16,341 nt of DNA. Origin: Clostridiales bacterium UBA4821 (lineage in GTDB: Bacteria; Bacillota; Clostridia; Acetivibrionales; UBA4821). The position numbers were made by a program, and so were the translations under genes. The notes beneath the pieces were generated by a model. That model was not told the origin of the DNA, did no database searches, and saw only the letters and a list, made by a program, of their open reading frames with translations. The stretch covers positions 1-16,341 of the forward strand of contig DHFP01000037.1 of assembly GCA_002402315.1 (NCBI GenBank), given 5' to 3'. Positions 7,431 to 13,850 of the stretch are shown one piece after another. The stretch's first letter is position 1. Each line of letters opens with the position of its first letter.

Positions 7431-7758
7431 TTAAACAAATAAAAACCGTAAATTTTTGGACCGGAGTAAGCTTAAACTTATCGAAAAACTTACTTGAAAT
7501 TAAGAGAATAGAGATTTTTATACTATCAAGCAATATATATTCCCCAAAGCAATATGGAACATAAGTGTTCAATCTTAGCCTCACTTTGCGCAATTTTGTA
7601 CCCTTATTAAAATAGGCAGCCCTTCTCACATGATAGGGATACAGCCACATTCTGAAGTTTAAAACCGCCTCAGCTTCTACCCTGGATTGATAATCGCCGG
7701 AGATAACACCGGAGATAACAACTGTGAAAATAAAAAAGTCCTTTACGGTCAGGTACTT
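7420..7758 (-). other. Open frame of doubtful status between terminator and palindrome
   Basis: One frame stays open for about 112 codons, from just after a TGA at 7759-7761 to the stop at 7420. There is no usable start at its 5' end; an ATG at 7650 lacks a ribosome site. The first residues, YLTVKDFFIFTVV, resemble a holin N-terminus. The middle (GDYQSRVEAEAVLNFRMWLY) looks coding and the end is low-quality. It crosses the hairpin at 7734-7786 and a tandem 12-bp repeat (7697-7720). Most likely a fused or decayed phage remnant; I would not annotate a product. Confidence 0.25.
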
Positions 7759-7786
7759 TCATACTCTCGACCTGCAAAGGACTTTT
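7734..7786 (-). terminator. Hairpin terminator after the HTH operon
   Basis: AAAAGTCCTTT (7734-7744) and AAAGGACTTTT (7776-7786) form an outer 11-bp stem with a smaller internal pair (CAGGT/ACCTG). On the minus strand it ends in a T6 run, 12 bases after the 69-aa gene's stop. Confidence 0.75.
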
Positions 7787-7797
7787 ACTAATCTGAT

Positions 7798-8007
7798 TTA
7801 TCCTGCGTCACAATATCCAGCGAGCATTTTCTCAAATCCAAGTCCATCTCTAAGTCCTTGAGCATACATAACCTCTTCAGGCAAGTACTTTTCGATATCC
7901 TTATATAAACTAATAACTTTATTGATATTTTTTGAATACTCTTCATTTTTTATTAAAATATTATCACCAATTTCAGATGCTCTTTCAGATACAAAATTAT
8001 TAACCAT
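7798..8007 (-). CDS. Small acidic partner of HTH protein (69 aa)
   Basis: ATG at 8007 overlaps the end of the HTH gene by eight bases (ATGGTTAA) and has AGGAGGAAATATTA upstream, so the pair is translationally coupled. The product is helical and charged: SERASEIGDNILIKNEEYSK, then INKVISLYKDIEKYLPEE and GLRDGLGFEKMLAGYC. I do not recognise the family. Possible roles are a cofactor of the HTH protein or one half of a toxin-antitoxin-like pair. Nothing toxin-like is visible, so this is open. Confidence 0.65.
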   Translation of the reverse strand: MVNNFVSERASEIGDNILIKNEEYSKNINKVISLYKDIEKYLPEEVMYAQGLRDGLGFEKMLAGYCDAG

Positions 8008-8230
8008 TAATATTTCCTCCTTTTAGTCCTCTTTTAAGGAATATATCAGCACTCATTCCCAATTTATCGCACATTGCCATGACTTCACTCAAATAAAAAT
8101 CTGATTTTCCATTTTCTTTTTTCCTATATGTAGAAACACTCTTGCCAATAACCTGCGCCATATCTGCTGAACTCAAGCCGTGCATAATCCTATATCCTTT
8201 TAATGCTAAGTACTTTGTATTACTTTTCAT
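8000..8230 (-). CDS. XRE-family HTH regulator (76 aa)
   Basis: The ATG at 8230 is chosen because GAGGGGGC lies eight bases upstream; a longer in-frame start at 8302 has none. The HTH covers about residues 8-65: LKGYRIMHGLSSADMAQVIG, then KSVSTYRKKENGKSDF as the recognition region, then YLSEVMAMCDKLGMSADIFL. This is the typical Cro/CI fold with the follow-on helix. It binds DNA and is probably a phage-type regulator. It heads a two-gene operon ending at the terminator at 7734-7786 and is separate from the switch at 13.7 kb, so the element has two Cro/XRE proteins. Confidence 0.82.
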   Translation of the reverse strand: MKSNTKYLALKGYRIMHGLSSADMAQVIGKSVSTYRKKENGKSDFYLSEVMAMCDKLGMSADIFLKRGLKGGNING

Positions 8231-8286
8231 AACATAAGCCCCCTCATATTTGATTTTATAGCTAGAAAGCAGAATATTTATTCCGG

Positions 8287-8682
8287 TCTTACTGGGGAAC
8301 AACAGATAAGGATGTTATTAATTCTATGATATTTGACAAAAGTAAGAATTTGGGCAGTGCAAATATTATAAGCATAGGTAATATTATTGAAAAACAACAT
8401 CCTGAAACTCCATCGTACACTCCTTAATTATTAAGTGCCGAAAAGCACTTATTTTAAGGAATACGAAAATGTTAAGGCTGAAAGCTACAAATACTTGAAA
8501 TAGAAGCTCGTACAGACCTTGAACAAAGAGTAGTAAATCTAAAAAGACGACTTGCACTGGAAGGGGCCACAAAGAAACATATAAATGAAGTAACTAAGCT
8601 TGCTATCATTGAATCAGAACCGAGGCTTAAAAAAATATACGAGGCAATTATTAAAGAGATGGGAATAAAGCATTTGGTGTAA
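8287..8682 (+). pseudogene. Decayed plus-strand gene remnant (two frameshifts)
   Basis: Three frame segments look like pieces of one protein: TDKDVINSMIFDKSKNLG through EKQHPETPSYTP; then VPKSTYFKEYENVKAESYKY; then RTDLEQRVVNLKRRLALEGA on to KKIYEAIIKEMGIKHLV and a stop at 8680-8682. Stops or frame changes occur near 8425 and 8500. The last 62 codons are highly helical and look coding. No start or ribosome site is seen, and I do not recognise the family. It is the only plus-strand coding signal inside the element apart from the integrase unit, so it may be a relic of a different insertion. Confidence 0.45.
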
Positions 8683-8690
8683 GCTTAATC

Positions 8691-8717
8691 TTAAAGGGGC
8701 TTAAATTGCCCCTTTAA
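8691..8717. terminator. Shared hairpin between convergent genes
   Basis: TTAAAGGGGC / GCCCCTTTAA, a perfect 10-bp stem with a 7-base loop. It overlaps the stop codon of the 518-aa gene and follows the plus-strand remnant. There is no long T tract, so efficiency is uncertain. Confidence 0.6.
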
Positions 8718-10270
8718 GAAACATTGAACAATCCATACAGTGCTAATTTATTCAATATGCCATCAATCTTTGTATAGACGCTTTGCATATCTGCTTTTAG
8801 GTGATTTAACATATCAACCTCAACGCTGCCGTAAGTAAGGTCTGGTGTTTCTACGGTGAGCTTTGAACCTAACAATGAAGCGGTTTGTTGAATTACGGGA
8901 CCGACGTTGAAAAAGCCTAGTTGCGAACCTCTATGCAATAGCTTACCATCAATATAACAATAACTGCTAGATAATGGTGAAATATAAATATTTCCACTGC
9001 CTTCGTTGAGTAGTTTCAAATGTCCTTGACCGGAACTGTGAGTGATAATCATATCGCTTCCTGTCCCTACATGGTCTTGCATTTCAATTCTTAATGAACC
9101 ATAACCATAAACACCCACCCCTACGAAAGAAGAAAGCACTAATTCACCTAAACTATTCATATTAATATCACACATACCCACACCATCGTTAAAAAAAGTG
9201 ATACCTTTAGATACTTTATCCGTAGAAGCTCCAAGATATAACTGATTTCCAATCGTAGCATCAGTAGAAACATTTATTACCGATGAACTTATCGTACCAC
9301 CGCTTATTATGTTAGCACTAAGGCTTCCAGTGGTTATGTTTGATGCATTCAAATTAGTTACATTAATAATACTGGCATCGATTGTTCCGGCCGTCAATTT
9401 ACTTGCAGACAGGCTCGAAATCTTTGCATCAGTAACGGCCAAATTTGCTATTTTTGCATTCGTAACAGAAAGGTCTGCTATCTTTGCGTTTGTAACAGCC
9501 AAATCGGAAATCTTAGCTGTATTCACAGCCAAATCAGCAATCTTAGCATTTATAATCTGAGCTTCTCCGATATGCGCGTTCACAATAACCCCATTGCCGA
9601 TGTGGCTGGTTTGAAGTACATTCCCTGAGATAAATGATGAATGTGCCTGCCTTCTCGATACCATGCGTTGCGCAAGCAGTTCTACTCCTGAATTATTAAT
9701 CATGAACAATTCACAAGAACCGCCGACCTTGTTATCCAGACTTGCGCAATAGGCGAACGTCGAAAAGATAAGTTCATCAAGAGGCCTCTTTGGGTCAAGT
9801 TTCTCTAAAAAATATGCCAGAGCTTCCTTATCTAGAAATCCACGGACACATACTTGGCCGGAGCCTGTCACGATTTGGGGTTCAAAATTATTCACCGTTG
9901 AAAAACCCGCAATAATAGGCCGACCGTCAAAAATGCCTGCAAATACTGCGGTTACAGTTGTCAAAAAATCTTCGTCCTCTATGAGATGCTTGAAGCGATT
10001 ATGCTGCTCCCAGCAAACCTCCGAAATGATTTTAAGTGAAGTTTTAAGATTATATCCCTTTAGTGTTAACCTTTCAAAAACTTGAGATTTGACATTCTCG
10101 GAAGGAATGGTCATCCCTCCAACAAACAGCATTTGATGTTCATTGATCCAAGCGAGTTTTCGGTCGAAATCATACAAAGGAACCGTCCTGCCTTGAATGC
10201 AGGCTCCCCGCCTGCCATCGGCAGCAATGACAATACCGTCATTTCGTAAGGCAAGTATACATAGACTCAA
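8714..10270 (-). CDS. Proteasome/HslV-like Ntn-hydrolase fused to tail-fibre repeats
   Basis: 518 aa. The TTG start at 10270 is fixed by AAGGAGATGATTTAA just upstream. Residues 1-200 resemble a proteasome-beta/HslV fold. After Met removal the chain begins with Ser1; Asp17 lies in the strand IVIAADGRR, a Lys at 37 in DRKLAW, and a GSG (TGSGQV, about 136) precedes the helix DKEALAYFLEKL, as in HslV's GSGG. Residues 241-290 are five 10-residue repeats (NAKIADLAV type). Residues 290-340 are T-x-G-T/S-beta-type stalk (SKLTAGTIDASIINVTNLN), then a beta-rich region and a helical tail (DMQSVYTKIDGILNKLALYG), as in phage minor tail or fibre proteins. It lies 20 bases after the frameshifted gene. The catalytic assignment rests on alignment by eye. 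Alternative: a structural, inactive tail domain. Confidence 0.75.
   Translation of the reverse strand: MSLCILALRNDGIVIAADGRRGACIQGRTVPLYDFDRKLAWINEHQMLFVGGMTIPSENVKSQVFERLTLKGYNLKTSLKIISEVCWEQHNRFKHLIEDEDFLTTVTAVFAGIFDGRPIIAGFSTVNNFEPQIVTGSGQVCVRGFLDKEALAYFLEKLDPKRPLDELIFSTFAYCASLDNKVGGSCELFMINNSGVELLAQRMVSRRQAHSSFISGNVLQTSHIGNGVIVNAHIGEAQIINAKIADLAVNTAKISDLAVTNAKIADLSVTNAKIANLAVTDAKISSLSASKLTAGTIDASIINVTNLNASNITTGSLSANIISGGTISSSVINVSTDATIGNQLYLGASTDKVSKGITFFNDGVGMCDINMNSLGELVLSSFVGVGVYGYGSLRIEMQDHVGTGSDMIITHSSGQGHLKLLNEGSGNIYISPLSSSYCYIDGKLLHRGSQLGFFNVGPVIQQTASLLGSKLTVETPDLTYGSVEVDMLNHLKADMQSVYTKIDGILNKLALYGLFNVS
9401..9550 (-). repeat. Five 30-bp imperfect coding repeats
   Basis: Encodes NAKIADLAVN, TAKISDLAVT, NAKIADLSVT, NAKIANLAVT and DAKISSLSAS (residues 241-290 of the 518-aa protein). 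The DNA copies have diverged at third positions. Such A-K-I decapeptides are typical of shafts in Gram-positive phage tail proteins. Confidence 0.9.
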
Positions 10271-10290
10271 TTAAATCATCTCCTTATAAT

Positions 10291-10631
10291 TTATTTGCTC
10301 ATACCCTCATGTGGCCGGATTACAGATTCATAGAAGCAGCACGGATCCATCGTTTTATGAATTGCTATTAATGCCCTTGGATTCAGCTCACCGCATGAAG
10401 CAAGTGCTTCAATGAGCTTATCGTTATCAATGCCCTCTTCATTCAATAATTGTCTAGCGTGGTCTCGATAGAGCCTTCTAAAATTATTAACGGAATTTTC
10501 GTACGCTTGCCAGAAGATTTTTTTGTTTCAAAAGTTTCATTTGTACATGATACGAGAGCTTCCCATGCTTGCTCTGCTTTACCAGCTGCTATATATAGGC
10601 TCTCTAATAGTTCAGTTGTTTTCCGTTGCAT
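10291..10631 (-). CDS. Small phage protein, 113 aa by -1 frameshift (62 aa if unshifted)
   Basis: ATG at 10631 with AAGGAGATGA seven bases upstream. The zero frame gives 62 aa ending at 10443, but its last 24 residues look unnatural. At A7 (10518-10524), read as ACA AAA AAA, a step back of one base gives KKIFWQAYENSVNNFRRLYR, then DHARQLLNEEGIDNDKLIEA and a helical tail ending at 10291, a much more protein-like sequence. The heptamer is a canonical A_AAA_AAA slippery site. It is therefore either a programmed frameshift, as in phage tail assembly chaperones, or a one-base loss. The stop lies 20 bp before the Ntn-hydrolase/fibre gene, with which it is surely co-transcribed. Function unrecognised. 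Confidence 0.6.
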
Positions 10632-10709
10632 AATAATCATCTCCTTATAATTTTTTTTATTCAAAAACTCCGGTATGTGCTAATTATACTTAGGCGTAAG
10701 AAATCAGGC

Positions 10710-11015
10710 TTATTTCTCACTGCCTTTCGCCTTTAAGCTTGACAGGAATTCTATGACCCCTTCTCTAAGCTCTTGAACTGCCATTGTTTCAACCAATTGT
10801 ATACAATCCTCGGTCAATTGGTTTCCCTTGAGCAGTTCGTACAGCTGCCATCTATCTATCTGAGCCTGCCTCCTCTCATTTGCAGCAACCCGTTTATATG
10901 CCTTTCCCTTTTTTAAGGCTTCCACCAATATTTCAGGTTTTAACCCTTGAAATAATTGTGTTTCGCCTAGGACCAACAAGCATTTACAGCACTGTATTTT
11001 TAATTGCTTATTCAA
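10710..11015 (-). CDS. Hypothetical phage protein (101 aa)
   Basis: TTG start at 11015 with AAGGAGGT six bases upstream. Soluble and mostly helical: LKPEILVEALKKGKAYKRVA, ANERRQAQIDRWQLYELLKG, then QLVETMAVQELREGVIEFL. The N-terminus has a Cys cluster (CCKC) at 9-12. No family recognised. It lies 64 bp after dnaB and 78 bp before the 113-aa gene on the same strand. This interval is where packaging and head genes would be expected in a full phage, so it may mark an old deletion. Confidence 0.65.
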   Translation of the reverse strand: MNKQLKIQCCKCLLVLGETQLFQGLKPEILVEALKKGKAYKRVAANERRQAQIDRWQLYELLKGNQLTEDCIQLVETMAVQELREGVIEFLSSLKAKGSEK

Positions 11016-11079
11016 CCCATAACCTCCTTAATGCCCTAATCTTGAAGTACATTACAATAATTTCTTTGAGATAAACACA

Positions 11080-12395
11080 TCATGCTCCCTTACTGTAAAA
11101 GCGGAATGTTTTACGGAAATACCGCAGGTATATGTATCCTGTTGGGCCATTACGCTGTTTTGAAATAATAACTTTAATATTAAAGGAATTTGCAGACTCA
11201 TCTGTATCTTTAGGCACATGTAGGAATATGACATTGTCTGCATCCTGTTCTATTGCTCCGGATTCCCTTACGTCATAAAGTCTAGGCTCTCGCTTATCTC
11301 TTTCATTTTCACGATTCAACTGAGCAAGTACCACTACTGGTATATCAAATTCCAGTGAAAGCTCTTTACATTGTCGGGAGATGTCCTCAATTTCAGCCCT
11401 CCTACTTTCGCACCGTTTAAGAGTTTTTAACAAACCCATGTAATCTACAAATAAAATATCAAGCTTATTTCTATTTCTTAGCTCCCTGCAGTAAGTCCGG
11501 ATTTCTTGAATATTACTTAAAGTATCATTTATTTCGATTGGTAATTGGCTTATCTGGTCTGAAGCATAAATAATTTCTTTCCAATCCTCATCATTCAAGC
11601 TTTTGCAAAATCTAAGCTTCTGGCCGTCAACCCCAGAATAATTGCTGAGTATCCTTTTAACTATTTGAAGAGTGCTCATCTCCCTGGATACAAGCAAGCA
11701 GTGATTTTTTTTCTGGAGAGGTTTAATATAAGTTGAATTGCAAAGGCCGTTTTCCCGACTCCAGGCCTAGCAGCTATTATAGTCAACTCCTGCGGATGGA
11801 ATCCAGCTGTTACTTTGTCATAGTCTGAAAAGCCTGTAAAAAATTTATCCTCAGTCTTTGAGTTGTATTGCTTGTCCAGATCATTAAGGCAGTCCATAAC
11901 TATCCCGGCAATATCGTTTCGGCGTTTATTATGGTCCTTGATTTGAATATCCAGCCTCTGCATAGCTGCATTTTTCAGGTCAAAAACATTATCAAAACTC
12001 TGTTCGTAAGCCATATCTATAATGTCGCTGCTGCCTTTTATCAACTGGCGCCTGACTGACATACTCTTTACTATACTGGTGTAATACCCTGCATTCGCAG
12101 TTGTGGGTACCGCTACAGCAATATTTGTAAGATATTCTAATCCTCCAACCTGATCCAATTTACCTCTGGATTTTAGGACATCTGCTACAGTTATTACATC
12201 TATAGGCTTTTGTTTAATAAATAATTCGTTTATAGCCTCAAATATCTCATAGTGATTCTCCCGGTAAAAGTCCCTGCTTGATATAATTTTTATAACTTCC
12301 GGAAAAATGTCCTTATCCAACAAGCAGCTTCCCAAAACTGCCTCCTCTGCTTCGATGTTTTGCGGGGAAATTCTTCCTAGATTTTCGAATTGCAT
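11080..12395 (-). pseudogene. dnaB: Replicative DNA helicase DnaB (phage type), frameshifted
   Basis: The ATG at 12395 is chosen because CAGGGGTG precedes it. The N-terminal DnaB domain starts at once (PQNIEAEEAVLGSCLLDKDI). The linker and RecA-like core follow, with Walker A ARPGVGKTAFA near residue 213. The frame is lost in the A8 tract at 11705-11712, after AGA AAA AAA. A -1 step restores KKNHCLLVSREMSTLQIVKR, the usual DnaB 'S-EMS' strand. Walker B LDILFVDYMGLL, VVVLAQLNRENE and RESGAIEQDADNVIFLH complete the fold to 11080. The restored length is 438 aa, normal for DnaB. Without the shift, only 237 residues are made and Walker B is absent. It starts four bases after the initiator gene and forms the replication module with it. 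Confidence 0.9.
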
Positions 12396-12399
12396 TGAT

Positions 12400-13107
12400 T
12401 CACACCCCTGGTTCATAATTGGTTAAATCGCGGTATCGATTTGTTTCTTGTTTATCTTCATTTTGCAGTATAAGATAGTCTTCAAACGGCTTTTCTTTGC
12501 CAAGAAAGTTTGCAGAGGATTTTAAATATTGATTATCCGTGTCAACTTTTGCCTTTTTATAATTTTCACAAGCTGTCATAAGCTGTTCAACGGTATAAGT
12601 CTTTAAACAAGCCTTCCAATTATTGAAGATCCTGCGTTTGTCTTCTAAACGTGGATATGCTTTATAGAATTCTTCAAAATCATGCGTGTATATATCTTTC
12701 TTTCCTTTCTTTACTTTCTTGTTTGTGTCGGTTTGTTGTCGGTTTGTTGTCGGGCACTGGTTGTTTTTGCTGTCGGTTTCTTCTTCGCTTGATTGGTATA
12801 AGTCCCAATTCACAAGGGTTACAACTGAATATTTGTTGTTGGGTTTGATGTCGAGAATTTGAAGCACTTTCAAGGTATTCATGTAACCATTTAATGTTGA
12901 TGGTTTTAGCTTCAGTTCTTTAGCAGCACTGTGCCGTCCGTAGATAAATTGACCTCGATGCAGTTCTACCATTCTAAGCCCAACAAGCACTTCCCTTGTC
13001 TTATATGTAGCTTTTAGCAAGCACCATACAAATACTTTCAAAAGGTTCGCATTTTGAAATACTGGGTTTTCAAGTAGTTTTCGGTATATTTTTACATAGC
13101 CGTCCAA
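12400..13107 (-). CDS. Phage replication initiator / replisome organiser (DnaD-like)
   Basis: The TTG at 13107 is taken as start because GGCGGTGAGG precedes it and the family begins (M)DGYVKIYRKLLENPVF; an upstream in-frame TTG (13146) has no site. 235 aa. Residues 1-105 form a winged-helix domain: LLKVFVWCLLKATYK, RGQFIYGRHSAAKELKLKPS, GYMNTLKVLQIL. Residues about 112-140 are a polar linker that carries DNA iterons. The C-terminal domain has the FEEFYKAYPR...NNWKACLK signature seen beside phage DnaB genes. It probably binds the element's origin and loads the helicase. The stop is four bases before dnaB. Confidence 0.85.
   Translation of the reverse strand: MDGYVKIYRKLLENPVFQNANLLKVFVWCLLKATYKTREVLVGLRMVELHRGQFIYGRHSAAKELKLKPSTLNGYMNTLKVLQILDIKPNNKYSVVTLVNWDLYQSSEEETDSKNNQCPTTNRQQTDTNKKVKKGKKDIYTHDFEEFYKAYPRLEDKRRIFNNWKACLKTYTVEQLMTACENYKKAKVDTDNQYLKSSANFLGKEKPFEDYLILQNEDKQETNRYRDLTNYEPGV
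12726..12780. repeat. 11-bp iterons inside the initiator gene (candidate origin)
   Basis: TGTCGGTTTGT occurs twice in direct tandem (12726-12736, 12737-12747), then TGTCGGGCACT, then TGTCGGTTTC at 12771. The 11-bp period is not a multiple of three, so the repeat is conserved as DNA and not as protein. Several Gram-positive phages place initiator-binding iterons in the middle of the initiator gene. Confidence 0.55.
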
Positions 13108-13111
13108 AACC

Positions 13112-13219
13112 TCACCGCCTTTTGTATGCTTCGTATGCGCGCACAAATGCCATTTTCAAACTCGTTGGGGCATTGCTTTCATTTAAAATTCTAATTAACT
13201 CATCCACATCATTTTTCAT
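13112..13219 (-). CDS. Micro-protein upstream of initiator (35 aa)
   Basis: ATG at 13219 with AGGAGG eleven bases upstream; stop TGA at 13112, four bases before the initiator TTG. Sequence MKNDVDELIRILNESNAPTS then KMAFVRAYEAYKRR, amphipathic and basic at the end. Coupling to the initiator is likely, since the initiator's ribosome site lies in its last codons. Family not recognised; a leader peptide or small phage regulator is possible. Confidence 0.55.
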   Translation of the reverse strand: MKNDVDELIRILNESNAPTSLKMAFVRAYEAYKRR

Positions 13220-13226
13220 ATTCTTT

Positions 13227-13469
13227 TCATCCTCCTGTATTGATGCGTCTCAAGGTTCCATATGATGAGGCTGTTCCGGAAAGTTCAACTTCACGTTTAA
13301 CATTATTCAGTGCCCGCTCTTGAAGCCAACTCTGAATTTGTTCGACATCGTACAGGCGTTTAACTCCAATATTGATGAAGGGAATTTCACCAGCCCTAGA
13401 CCATGCATAAATAGTATTTTTTCGAAGCCCCGGGATTGCTCTTACAAGGCCATCAATTGTTGTCAGCAT
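13227..13469 (-). CDS. Excisionase-like HTH (MerR/HTH_17 type) protein
   Basis: 80 aa. ATG at 13469 with AAGGAGGG upstream, overlapping the Cro-like gene by seven bases (ATGCTGA). Residues 1-52 are a winged HTH of the excisionase family: LTTIDGLVRAIPGLRKNTIY, AWSRAGEIPFINIG, then VKRLYDVEQIQSWLQE. In an element with a tyrosine recombinase this is the natural excisionase (recombination directionality factor). It could instead be a transcription activator of the replication operon, as in some satellites. Confidence 0.8.
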   Translation of the reverse strand: MLTTIDGLVRAIPGLRKNTIYAWSRAGEIPFINIGVKRLYDVEQIQSWLQERALNNVKREVELSGTASSYGTLRRINTGG

Positions 13470-13672
13470 TTCTCATCCCTCCTTTTTGCATACTCAGGAA
13501 AAAGTTCCTCTTCAGACATTTTTAAGACTTCAGCTAAACGCCTCCGCCAGGCAGGAAAAAAAGCATGCTTACCATTTGCCGCAAGGTAGAAATCATTTTG
13601 GGGGATATTCGCCATTCTTGAGGCTTGCGCCTTTGAAATACCTCTCGCCTTTAGAATTTCATTCAACTTCAT
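13463..13672 (-). CDS. Cro/CI-like HTH regulator (69 aa)
   Basis: ATG at 13672; AAAGGAG lies upstream at slightly long spacing. The whole protein is one HTH domain: LNEILKARGISKAQASRMAN, then IPQNDFYLAANGKHAFF as the recognition helix region, and WRRRLAEVLKMSEEELFPEY. It is the first gene of the leftward operon and faces the divergent control region, the Cro position. It probably binds the repeats at 13.70-13.83 kb to set the direction of transcription. Confidence 0.82.
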   Translation of the reverse strand: MKLNEILKARGISKAQASRMANIPQNDFYLAANGKHAFFPAWRRRLAEVLKMSEEELFPEYAKRRDEKC

Positions 13673-13715
13673 AAAAATTATCAACTCCTTTTATCTATCT
13701 TTGATATATTAATCG

Positions 13716-13744
13716 TTGTATGTCTTATATCTATATGATATAAT
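13716..13744 (+). promoter_or_regulatory. Rightward promoter for regulator-integrase unit
   Basis: TTGTAT (13716-13721), 17-bp spacer, perfect TATAAT (13739-13744). Leader of about 100 nt to the gene at 13851. The -10 coincides with that of the leftward promoter. Confidence 0.55.
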
Positions 13745-13768
13745 ATTATTGTCATACAAAACAGTCAA
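13740..13768 (-). promoter_or_regulatory. Leftward promoter for Cro/xis/replication operon
   Basis: On the minus strand TTGACT (13768-13763), 17-bp spacer, TATTAT (13745-13740). It serves the gene starting at 13672 and overlaps the rightward promoter, so only one polymerase can occupy the site. Confidence 0.55.
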
Positions 13769-13850
13769 TAGATGTATCCGAAATATGCTTTGATATATCT
13801 ACATAGTGTTTTTATATTTTATGTATATCTATAAGTACAGGAGGTAAGAA

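Larger units (their letters stand above)
13699..13833. promoter_or_regulatory. Operator-like repeats in the divergent control region
   Basis: CTTTGATATAT occurs at 13699-13709 and 13788-13798; TATATCTATA occurs at 13726-13735 and 13824-13833. The pairs flank the two promoters symmetrically enough to suggest operators for the Cro-like or Cys4 protein. The region is very AT-rich, so chance similarity is possible. Confidence 0.4.

Noticed and set aside
9401..9550. Possible CRISPR-like array from the 30-bp periodic repeats
   Set aside because: The units are contiguous, without spacers, vary between copies and are in frame with a protein repeat.
9309..9560. Plus-strand frame with repeated FAFVTA-type units
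   Set aside because: It is only the complement of the decapeptide repeats in the tail-fibre gene.
11052..11243. Minus-strand 63-codon frame
   Set aside because: It lies out of frame inside the 3' end of dnaB, whose protein motifs are clear.
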